NCBI GenBank assembly: GCA_021323535.1
Contig: JAJONO010000002.1
Coordinates: 62,001 to 126,000, forward strand
DNA: 64,000 nt
Origin: Bacteroidota bacterium
GTDB taxonomy: Bacteria; Bacteroidota; Bacteroidia; B-17B0; Aurantibacillaceae
Reading direction: 5' to 3'
The notes beneath the pieces were generated by a model. It saw only the letters and a list, made by a program, of their open reading frames with translations. It did not search any database and was not told the DNA's origin. Positions 35,458-43,338 of this stretch are shown in pieces (position 1 is the first letter of the stretch; each line of letters opens with the position of its first letter). The position numbers and the translations under genes are program-made.

Positions 35458-37473
35458 CTGAAAACCCCTTCCCAACATATTATTTTATTGCTTTTTTTGT
35501 GCTTTAAATTTGTCAATAGCCAGGTTAATTATACTCAGCTGTATGAGAAAATAAGAAAAGGCGATACTGCTTTTTTAAAGAATTCGGAATCTTCCGCGGC
35601 CTCATTATTTACTGATACAAAAGGAGGCGTACAAAGCAAATTAAAAAGCTTAAACATTAAAAACACGTCTTCACAGTTTTACTATATTCTCTGCCACTCG
35701 CATATTGAGAATATGCGTAATGAAAAAGGTTCAGAAATACTTAAAGATCTTCTTATCGCTCACCAGATTGCAAAAGCGTCAAAGAACAATGATCTCCAGT
35801 TTGTGATTTACCGGGAACTCGGAGACTATTATCTCCGTCATTACGATTACTCGAGTTCGCTCAGGTATTTCAATCTCGCCAAAGAAATATATACCGGAAA
35901 AACAACCGAGGAAGCCTTTTTAGATATCGTTCTGAAAATTGCAAAGATCAATGGGGAGGGAGATAACACAAAATTCGCCCTTGATGAGCTTAACAAAGTT
36001 CTGAATACTCTAAATCATAATCCAAAAGATATACCCCGAATGCGGGCGCAGGTCTACCAGGGGCTGGGAGCGATGAATCTGCGCGAAAAAAAAATTGAAC
36101 TATCGAAAGAATATTATCAGAAGGCCTACGACATATTTGCTTCTCTGAAAGACACCATCGGCATGTCCCGATCTGTACTGGGCTTCGGAATTATCCAGGG
36201 TGTTCTCGGATCTATTGAACAACGTAACGGAAACAACAAAAATGCCAGAACACATTTTAAAGCTTCACTGGATCAATACAAAACCGCTGAGAAAATAGTA
36301 AGTCCTCTCATTACCGGAAATGATCTCAGGTGGGGAATTATGCTTTATATCTGCGATGCTCACATTTCACTTAACAATCTGAAACAGGCAACCATTCTTG
36401 CCGAAAGGGTTTATAATGAATCAGCCGAAGCAAAAAAAATGCGAATCACAATGGATGCATGCTTGTTTCTCACTGAAATTTTTAATGCGGAAAGAAATTT
36501 TGAGAAAGCGCTAAAGTATAACAGCCGTTATGTTATTCTGAGAGATAGTATTTTAAGTGTTGACCGTTCACATGATCTTCTCATCCAAACCATCAGTTTT
36601 GAATTTAACCAGAAAGCCAAAGCCGACAGTCTCAAATTCATAAGTGAAAAACAGAGACTTGAACATGCGCTTCAATTAAAAGAAGTTAACCAACGGATCA
36701 TCTACATTATTTTTGCCGGCCTTGTGGTGATAGTAGGACTGATCATTGCTTTTTATCTTTACGCGGTGAGACAGAAAAAGCAGGAACAGAAAATTGAATT
36801 TGAACGCAAGTTATCTGAGGCAAAAATCACAACATTACTTGCGCAAATCAATCCTCATTTTGTTTTCAACTCCCTTAATTCCATCCTTTCTTTTATTCAG
36901 AACTCAAATAAGGAAGAAGCTATAAAGTATCTTTCCAAGTTTTCGAAAATAATCCGGCATGTTTTGGAAGGTTCCGACAAGCAAACTGTTTCGGTGCATG
37001 ATGAAATCACTATTCTAAAACTTTATATCGAGCTCGAACAATTGAGATACAACCATCTGTTCGATTTCGATATCAGGGTTAATCCTTCTATTGATAAATT
37101 CAACACCGAAATTCCGGTAATGATGCTTCAACCCTTTATTGAAAACGCACTTATTCACGGAATTCAGAATAAGATCAGAATAAGCCGAGAATATAAAGTA
37201 AGTTACAAAGGCGAACTTATTGTTAATTATACTCAGCTGAGTAATAAAATAGTTTGCACTGTGACAGACAATGGCATTGGAAGAAAAAAAAGTTATCAAT
37301 TAAAGAACGAAAATTTTTTCGGACACCGCTCGCTTGGTATAAAATTCACGGAAAAAAGACTGGAGCTATTGAGCAGAAACGAGTGCAGAATTATTTATAA
37401 CGACCTTCATGACACTAAAACAAATGAACCAACAGGAACAGAAGTTATTGTAGAATTACCGATATTAAATTAA
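35458..37473 (+). CDS. TPR-LytS-type sensor histidine kinase 2
   Basis: 672 residues if read from CTG at 35458, which gives a proper signal sequence (M-KTPSQHIILLLFLCFKF). An ATG exists two codons earlier but is followed at once by TAG, and the next ordinary start (TTG 35488) removes the basic part of the signal. TPR repeats fill about 60-395, the membrane span is IIYIIFAGLVVIVGLIIAFY (about 412-432), then the kinase domain follows with AQINPHFVFNSLNSILSFIQ, MLQPFIENALIHGIQNK and VTDNGIGRKKS. The LytTR regulator follows after ten bases, so this pair is one transcript. Same output domain as kinase 1, different sensor part. Confidence 0.88.
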   Translation: MKTPSQHIILLLFLCFKFVNSQVNYTQLYEKIRKGDTAFLKNSESSAASLFTDTKGGVQSKLKSLNIKNTSSQFYYILCHSHIENMRNEKGSEILKDLLIAHQIAKASKNNDLQFVIYRELGDYYLRHYDYSSSLRYFNLAKEIYTGKTTEEAFLDIVLKIAKINGEGDNTKFALDELNKVLNTLNHNPKDIPRMRAQVYQGLGAMNLREKKIELSKEYYQKAYDIFASLKDTIGMSRSVLGFGIIQGVLGSIEQRNGNNKNARTHFKASLDQYKTAEKIVSPLITGNDLRWGIMLYICDAHISLNNLKQATILAERVYNESAEAKKMRITMDACLFLTEIFNAERNFEKALKYNSRYVILRDSILSVDRSHDLLIQTISFEFNQKAKADSLKFISEKQRLEHALQLKEVNQRIIYIIFAGLVVIVGLIIAFYLYAVRQKKQEQKIEFERKLSEAKITTLLAQINPHFVFNSLNSILSFIQNSNKEEAIKYLSKFSKIIRHVLEGSDKQTVSVHDEITILKLYIELEQLRYNHLFDFDIRVNPSIDKFNTEIPVMMLQPFIENALIHGIQNKIRISREYKVSYKGELIVNYTQLSNKIVCTVTDNGIGRKKSYQLKNENFFGHRSLGIKFTEKRLELLSRNECRIIYNDLHDTKTNEPTGTEVIVELPILN

Positions 37474-37483
37474 ATAAATATAT

Positions 37484-38245
37484 ATGTACACAACCGTAAT
37501 TATTGAAGACGAACAACAAAGTATTGAATACCTTAAATCAATGCTTAAAGAAGTAAGTCAGGATATTAATTTTGTAGGAGCCGCGCAGAATCTAAAAGAC
37601 GGCGTTAACCTGATCAATGAAGTAAATCCTGATCTTGTTTTTCTCGATATTAAACTTAACAGCGATACCGGATTTGATGTGCTTGACCAGGTCAAGGACA
37701 AATCATTTAATGTGATCTTCACTACAGCGTATGAGCAATATGCACTTAAAGCCATTAAATTCGCAGCAATAGACTACCTTCTTAAGCCTATTGATAAAAA
37801 TGAACTGATAGAAGCTGTTGCAAAAATCAAAAACAGGAAAGACAGCCTGAGCCTTCAGAAAAGCCTTTCTGTCTTTTTTGAGAATGTGAATAAACCACAA
37901 AAACAGAAAATAGCTATATCAACGGTTTCTTCACTGATAGTTGTTGAAATCGCTGATATTCTGTATTGCTCTGCCGATGGGCCCTATACCAACTTTTACC
38001 TGAAGAATGGTCCCGAAAAAATAATGAGTTCAAAAAACCTCAAGGAATATGAAGAACTTCTTACCGATCATGATTTTTTCAGGATACACAAATCGTATCT
38101 CGTAAATCTTAAAGAGGTAAAACAATATCTGAAGGCAGATGGAGGAAAATTAAAAATTTCGAACAACGTTTTACTTGATGTTTCAGAAAAGAAAAAAGAA
38201 GATCTGATAAAAGTGCTTTCGAAAGAGGTACATTTTCTTAAGTAA
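37484..38245 (+). CDS. LytTR-family response regulator
   Basis: 253 residues. Receiver domain with EDE (8-10), phospho-acceptor Asp55 in LVFLDIKLN and DYLLKPIDKNEL; then a LytTR DNA-binding domain (about 150-250; ISTVSSLIVVEIADILYCSADGPYTNFYLKNG, FRIHKSYLVNLKEVKQYLKADGGKLKISNN). Probable common target of the two TPR-LytS kinases encoded directly upstream. ATG start; a terminator follows. Confidence 0.94.
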   Translation: MYTTVIIEDEQQSIEYLKSMLKEVSQDINFVGAAQNLKDGVNLINEVNPDLVFLDIKLNSDTGFDVLDQVKDKSFNVIFTTAYEQYALKAIKFAAIDYLLKPIDKNELIEAVAKIKNRKDSLSLQKSLSVFFENVNKPQKQKIAISTVSSLIVVEIADILYCSADGPYTNFYLKNGPEKIMSSKNLKEYEELLTDHDFFRIHKSYLVNLKEVKQYLKADGGKLKISNNVLLDVSEKKKEDLIKVLSKEVHFLK

Positions 38246-38271
38246 TAATCATTCCTTTTTTTATAATAATC

Positions 38272-38297
38272 GAGGGCAGCTTAAACGCTGCCTTTTT
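38272..38297 (+). terminator. Terminator after the LytTR regulator gene
   Basis: Stem GGCAGC / GCTGCC around TTAAAC (38275-38292), followed by T5. Good intrinsic terminator 27 bp after the stop. Confidence 0.85.
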
Positions 38298-38472
38298 ATT
38301 TCATGACATATGATTAGTTCTTCAAGCTTATCATTTTGATAATGAATAAACACATTAGGTAAAACTACTTACTGTCGCTTAGGTAGCCTTCCCTATTTTG
38401 ATTTTATTACTGTTCTCTTTGCTTTACAATAAGAGCTCCATGGTTGTAAACTTGTATTAACAACAAACAACC

Positions 38473-40998
38473 ATGAAAAAATTTACCCTCCTATTTTACT
38501 TTGCCCTGTTAGTTATTTTATCTCAGAACTCATTTTCTCAAAATTATACCTGGAACGGGTCTATAAGCAGTTCCTGGGCTGTTGGAACAAACTGGACTCC
38601 CGTAGCTCCTGCGGGAGGACCCGGTGCAGCAAACAATGTTATTATTAATGGCGGTACACCGTTCAGTCCGCAACTTGTAGCTAACGTTACCATTACCAAT
38701 CTTACAATGAATGCCGGAAGTGTTTTAAATGTGGGCGCATTTGTAATTACCACTGTAGGTAACACCAACCTGACAAGTTGTACACTTGCAGGTACAACAG
38801 GAAACATACAATTTAACGGTAACAGCAATATCATCAGCGCATTAACCTGCAACATCCCTTTTAACGTCAACGGATTCTGGACCATTACCAACTCTACTTT
38901 TTCGCAGCCTGTTACCATGGTGAGAAGCGGAGGGAATACCATTAATTCGAGCGGAGGCAATACTTATAATAATACTGTATCAATTATCAATAACAGTTCC
39001 GGAGCAGGTGGACATTTCCGTTACGGTGTTACAAATCCCGATGTATTTAATTCAACCGTTACGGCAGAGGCTCAAACAAGTGTAGCGCAGATTCACTTTG
39101 CGTATAATTCGGCAGGAAATAGCTTTAATGGGAACATTACAGTAACATCTATTTTTGCAGGTGCCGGCCCTGTTATAAGTTTTGGTATTCTTGGCGGCAC
39201 AACTACATTAAATGCGGGAGTCGCTATCGTTGAAGGAGGAGTTGGTTTTTCGGGAGGACTCCTTGATATAAGGAACCTAACCCAACTGGGAAATACGGCG
39301 CAAACACTGGATCTCTCATGGCCAGGCGCACTCTCAGCCTCAGCACTTGTTTTAAATATTGGTCCAAATGTAATTTTTAACGGCAATGTTAACTATACCG
39401 CTTCCAATATACTGGTTCAATCCACCACGTTCAATGGTCCAACTTCTACAGGTCTTACCAAAGTAGTGAATGGCGGATCAATAAACTCCTGGTTTGGTGC
39501 AAACACGTTTAACAGCGCAACCACTACAATAATGAATTCAACAGGATCTTCCGAATTGAGGATGGCCACAGTTTCTCCCGATGTGTTTAACAGCGCTACA
39601 ACCATTTTCCACAGAACTACCAATAGCTGCATAATAAATGTTGCATACACAGGAATAAATACTTTTTTTGGTGATGTTACGGTAAGTTCTTCCGGAGGGC
39701 TCGCAGGAACAGCAATTACTTTTGGAGCAGGCGGAGGAACAGCTTTATTTACCGGTTCAAATTCCCAGATAATTAATAAACCAACTGCAGCCATGGTGCC
39801 GCCGGTATTCTGCCGTCTTGATATCAATAAAGCAGCGCAAGCCGTAACTCTCAATTCACCGATTACAGTTTCTGTAAACCTTTCTCTTAACAATGGTATA
39901 TTATTTACGAATATTACCAAGATACCAACTCTTATTCCAGGAGCAGTAACAAATATAGGAAGCCCTGTAAGTTACGTTTGTGGACCCATTATTTGCCAGG
40001 TGGCCTCAGCAGGGACGAGTACTTTAATATTACCGGTTGGCAAAAACGGACTTCACCGTCCGGCCCTTTTATCAGTTAATCACACTAATGCGACTATAAC
40101 CTCTTACACAGCGGAAGTTATTCATTCCTCGGCAATGGCCTTAGCCTATACAATGCCTCCTACTTTAAGCCTGGTTTCAGGCGTGCGTTACTGGCAGATA
40201 GACAGACAAGCTGTTGCCAATTTCAATGATGCCCAGGTAACTTTGTATTATGGGGCCGACGATGGAGTGGCTGACCCCACTAATCTGAGAGTTGCGAAAA
40301 CGTTTGGAGCTGGCACAACATGGAACGATGTTGGAGGAACAGGATCGGGAGCACCAACCGGCAGCATTACATCAGTTCCATTTACAACATTCAGTAAGTT
40401 CACACTCGCAAATAATGGCGCTATTGGTTTTAATCCGCTTGGTAACGTTGTTTTACCAATTGAGCTTATTGACTTTGCAGCTAAACCTGAAAACAAAAAA
40501 GTAAAACTAATATGGGAAACAGCCACAGAAACAAATAATAAATTTTTTACTGTAGAACGTTCATCAGATGCCGTAAACTTTGAAACGGTGATTACCATTG
40601 AGGGAGCCGACAATAGTGACCATCACAGAAACTATTCCGTATATGACAATAATCCTTTGAAGGGAATTTCATATTACCGTTTAAAGCAAACGGATCATTT
40701 AAGAGGAACCTCTTATTCAAATCTAAAAACAGTTCATTACACACACTCCGGAGAAAGAATGATCTTATTTCCAAATCCTGCAGAATCAGAAATTAATTTA
40801 AGTTATTTATCAGAAAAGGATGAAACTATCATTACAAAAGTCTTAGCATTTGATGGCAGAACCATCGCTGAATCTAAAATGGATGTAAAAGAAGGTTCGA
40901 ATAACTTAAGAGTAAATATTGAAGAACTCAGTAAAGGAATTTACACTCTTGAAGTAAATGGAGATCAGCAGACATATCTGAAATTTTCAAAAAAATAA
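38473..40998 (+). CDS. Secreted beta-rich protein with type A T9SS sorting domain
   Basis: 841 residues. Signal peptide (MKKFTLLFYFALLVILSQNS), YTWNGSISSSWAVGTNWTPVAPAGGPG (the short W-N repeat often heading Bacteroidota autotransporter-like beta-helices), then a long Gly/Asn/Thr-rich beta-solenoid with partial repeats (NPDVFNSTVTAEAQTSV, SPDVFNSATTIFHRTTN). The C-terminal type A sorting domain is ILFPNPAESEINLSY ... GIYTLEVNGDQQTYLKFSKK. Exported by the type IX system. Function unknown, perhaps an adhesin. No cysteine-rich or catalytic motif seen. ATG start; three small genes of unknown role follow. Confidence 0.9.
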   Translation: MKKFTLLFYFALLVILSQNSFSQNYTWNGSISSSWAVGTNWTPVAPAGGPGAANNVIINGGTPFSPQLVANVTITNLTMNAGSVLNVGAFVITTVGNTNLTSCTLAGTTGNIQFNGNSNIISALTCNIPFNVNGFWTITNSTFSQPVTMVRSGGNTINSSGGNTYNNTVSIINNSSGAGGHFRYGVTNPDVFNSTVTAEAQTSVAQIHFAYNSAGNSFNGNITVTSIFAGAGPVISFGILGGTTTLNAGVAIVEGGVGFSGGLLDIRNLTQLGNTAQTLDLSWPGALSASALVLNIGPNVIFNGNVNYTASNILVQSTTFNGPTSTGLTKVVNGGSINSWFGANTFNSATTTIMNSTGSSELRMATVSPDVFNSATTIFHRTTNSCIINVAYTGINTFFGDVTVSSSGGLAGTAITFGAGGGTALFTGSNSQIINKPTAAMVPPVFCRLDINKAAQAVTLNSPITVSVNLSLNNGILFTNITKIPTLIPGAVTNIGSPVSYVCGPIICQVASAGTSTLILPVGKNGLHRPALLSVNHTNATITSYTAEVIHSSAMALAYTMPPTLSLVSGVRYWQIDRQAVANFNDAQVTLYYGADDGVADPTNLRVAKTFGAGTTWNDVGGTGSGAPTGSITSVPFTTFSKFTLANNGAIGFNPLGNVVLPIELIDFAAKPENKKVKLIWETATETNNKFFTVERSSDAVNFETVITIEGADNSDHHRNYSVYDNNPLKGISYYRLKQTDHLRGTSYSNLKTVHYTHSGERMILFPNPAESEINLSYLSEKDETIITKVLAFDGRTIAESKMDVKEGSNNLRVNIEELSKGIYTLEVNGDQQTYLKFSKK

Positions 40999-41001
40999 AA
41001 C

Positions 41002-41103
41002 ATGAGAATATTACCAGAATTATTCGGAAGAAAAAGAATTTTCGGTTTAATTACCGTATTAGTAACCGTATTTACCGCAACAGTTTTCATTTTAAATAAT
41101 TAA
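41002..41103 (+). CDS. 33-residue putative small membrane protein
   Basis: Very short ORF starting four bases after the T9SS cargo stop: MRILPELFGRKRIFGLITVL followed by VTVFTATVFILNN. A basic patch (GRKR) precedes a clean single membrane span of about 18 residues, as in genuine small membrane proteins. No homologue is recognised. Support is only the start position, the composition and the tight packing in an apparent four-gene set (38473-41784). Confidence 0.45.
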   Translation: MRILPELFGRKRIFGLITVLVTVFTATVFILNN

Positions 41104-41126
41104 CACACTATAAACACAAACAGAAT

Positions 41127-41342
41127 ATGCACACATTTAACGACACCTACATTGTAAATTCCTCAGAGCTATCGACGGGTGAAATTGTACTCTGGATTGA
41201 AATAAACGGAATCCTGAAAAAAGTTCATAACGCAAAACTTAAACTCAACAGGATTCATAAGCATATCGAAATATCAGGGTCCGAAGGGAAAATTTCAATT
41301 AAACAATTTAAAGATCTTAAATTAACAGACGGCCTTATTTAA
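41127..41342 (+). CDS. Small cytosolic protein, unknown function
   Basis: 71 residues, basic, predicted beta-rich (STGEIVLWIEINGILKKVHNAKLKLN, KHIEISGSEGKISIKQFKDLKL). No known family recognised. Eleven bases before the next gene, so translationally linked with it. ATG start. Confidence 0.6.
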   Translation: MHTFNDTYIVNSSELSTGEIVLWIEINGILKKVHNAKLKLNRIHKHIEISGSEGKISIKQFKDLKLTDGLI

Positions 41343-41352
41343 CTAAAGGATC

Positions 41353-41784
41353 ATGTACTTCGCACTTCCCTATCGGGGATTATTAATAATTATCCTAAGG
41401 ATATGGATTGTCCTTATATTTTTACCTGTTTCCATTTTGGCTAATAATGGCAATCAATGTGGTACACAGGTCGCTAAAAGTAAGAAACCGGAACTTATTT
41501 CAAAACATGTATATCTCGGAAATACAGTTTTTATTTACAGAAGTGAAAGCGTTAATAATCCCTTTACTATAAAAATTCATGGTAAAACTTTGTCGAGAGA
41601 TTTTCTGATAATTGAAACAAATAATGATTCAAAAAAATACATTATGATTGAAAAGATCGGTGCTTCCTCAGTTCCCACAGATATCTCATGGGAATCACTT
41701 CAACACATATCCGTTGAAGATTTGGTAGAACACTGTAATGGTATTTTACTCAAAACCCTGAAATCAAAATCCAGGGAATCATGA
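41353..41784 (+). CDS. Small exported protein, unknown function
   Basis: 143 residues. N-terminal hydrophobic segment (GLLIIILRIWIVLIFLPVSILA) acting as a signal peptide or anchor, then a basic domain with two cysteines (NQCGTQ, EHCNGI). Not recognised. Convergent with mnmE, seven bases apart, with no obvious terminator between. Confidence 0.6.
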   Translation: MYFALPYRGLLIIILRIWIVLIFLPVSILANNGNQCGTQVAKSKKPELISKHVYLGNTVFIYRSESVNNPFTIKIHGKTLSRDFLIIETNNDSKKYIMIEKIGASSVPTDISWESLQHISVEDLVEHCNGILLKTLKSKSRES

Positions 41785-41791
41785 TCATAAG

Positions 41792-43189
41792 TTATTTCCC
41801 GATACAGAATCTTGTAAAAATAGAATCCAGCAGATCTTCGTTAGTAACCTGTCCGGTAATGGCACCCAGCTCTTCAAGCGCGTAGCGGATATCGAGCGCA
41901 AGAAGATCGCCGGCAATATTGCCGTTCAAACCTTCACTTACTTTATATAAAGCTTTTTCGGCGTTACGAAGCGCGTTAGCATGGCGGGCATTTGTAACAA
42001 TTGTGTCAGTAGCATTAATTGTTCTTGTATCAAAAAGGGAAACCAGTTTCTGCTTTAATACATCAATATTCTTATGATGCTTCGCCGAAATATAGATCAT
42101 TTCAGGAAACTGATTAAATTCCTTTCTTAAGTCGCTATCGTTTTCCACATCTATTTTATTAGCTACAAGAACGAGCTGCGAATCACCAATATGATCTTTA
42201 AGCATATCAATTTCCATTTTAAGATCGCCACTGCTTATCTCATGTGAATCGAAAAGATAAACGACGATAGCAGATTTACGGATCACTTCAAGCGCTTTGT
42301 TCACACCAATTTGTTCAATCACATCACTCGTGGTTCTTAACCCCGCAGTATCAATAAAACGGAACAAAACTCCATCAATGGTTATTTCATCTTCAATGGT
42401 ATCACGCGTAGTACCCGGAATATCACTCACAATGGCGCGATCATCATCCAACAAAGTATTCAATAAAGTAGATTTTCCTGCATTTGGCTTGCCAACAATA
42501 CCAACAGGAATTCCGTTCTTGATCACGTTTCCAACATCGAAACTATTGACGAGCTTTCCGATAACAGCAATGATCTTAGCAATGAGATTTTTAAGATCGT
42601 TCCTGTTCGCAAACTCCACATCTTCCTCGCTGAAATCAAGCTCAAGTTCGATCAACGCGGCGAAGTCGATCAGATTTTCGCGCAATAATCTTATTTTATT
42701 ACTGAAACCTCCACGCATCTGCTGCATGGCCACCTGGTGAGAGATAGCTGAATTACTGGCGATAAGATCGGCCACTGCTTCAGCCTGGCTAAGATCCAGT
42801 TTTCCATTGAGAAAAGCTCTCATGGTAAACTCGCCCGGTTGCGCCATTCTTGCTCCCGAACTCAGAAAGAGTTTTAATAACTGTTGCTGAATAAATAAAG
42901 AACCGTGACATGAAATTTCAACACTATCCTGACCTGTATATGAATTTGGTCCTTTAAAAATAGTAACGAGTACTTCGTCAATAATTATATCCTGGTGAAT
43001 AATGGTTCCAAAATGAACAGTATGACTCTTTTTATCAGTGAGCGATTTCCTTTTTTGTTCCTTCGAATAAAAATAGTCTTCAACCACACTAAAAGCATTG
43101 GGCCCGCTTAACCTTATTACAGCAATAGCCGAACTGCCATGGGCTGTTGCCAGGGCTACAATTGTATCGTTCGGCTGATAATTCGTCAT
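41792..43189 (-). CDS. mnmE: tRNA uridine-5-carboxymethylaminomethyl synthesis GTPase MnmE
   Basis: 465 residues. N-terminal tetrahydrofolate-binding domain (TIVALATAHGSSAIAVIRLSG, SYTGQDSVEISCHG), helical domain (RAFLNGKLDLSQAEAVADLI), inserted G domain (GIVGKPNAGKSTLLN, SDIPGTTRDTIED, DTAGLR, ANKID) and the invariant C-terminal CIGK. Works with MnmG to modify the wobble uridine of several tRNAs. ATG start. The 121 bp upstream hold the 3' module of the next SpoIIE gene. Confidence 0.97.
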   Translation of the reverse strand: MTNYQPNDTIVALATAHGSSAIAVIRLSGPNAFSVVEDYFYSKEQKRKSLTDKKSHTVHFGTIIHQDIIIDEVLVTIFKGPNSYTGQDSVEISCHGSLFIQQQLLKLFLSSGARMAQPGEFTMRAFLNGKLDLSQAEAVADLIASNSAISHQVAMQQMRGGFSNKIRLLRENLIDFAALIELELDFSEEDVEFANRNDLKNLIAKIIAVIGKLVNSFDVGNVIKNGIPVGIVGKPNAGKSTLLNTLLDDDRAIVSDIPGTTRDTIEDEITIDGVLFRFIDTAGLRTTSDVIEQIGVNKALEVIRKSAIVVYLFDSHEISSGDLKMEIDMLKDHIGDSQLVLVANKIDVENDSDLRKEFNQFPEMIYISAKHHKNIDVLKQKLVSLFDTRTINATDTIVTNARHANALRNAEKALYKVSEGLNGNIAGDLLALDIRYALEELGAITGQVTNEDLLDSIFTRFCIGK

Positions 43190-43244
43190 CGTTTAAATAT
43201 ACTAAATATTCGCGGCGCGAAGTTAAACAGTTTTTATGGAAAGG

Positions 43245-43338
43245 CTATAGCTTTATTCCAATAATGCAAACATTCCCTCACCTTCGTTCAGCACAGACTA
43301 CTCCGTTTGTTCAGATTCTAATTCCGATTATACAAACG
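43245..43338 (-). repeat. SpoIIE 3'-end module, locus C
   Basis: Minus strand: inverted repeat CGTTTGT / ACAAACG (arms 43332-43338 in the last codons, 43304-43310 after the stop), core GGAGTAG, a short spacer, then a 30-base second copy of the gene end at 43274-43245 reading N-V-C-I-I-G-I-K-L-stop. Confidence 0.75.

Noticed and set aside
38544-39920. Long antisense frames (up to 167 residues) opposite the 841-residue T9SS cargo gene
   Set aside because: They mirror the Gly/Asn/Thr-rich codons of the sense gene, have no start context or family features, and the sense protein has a signal peptide and sorting domain.
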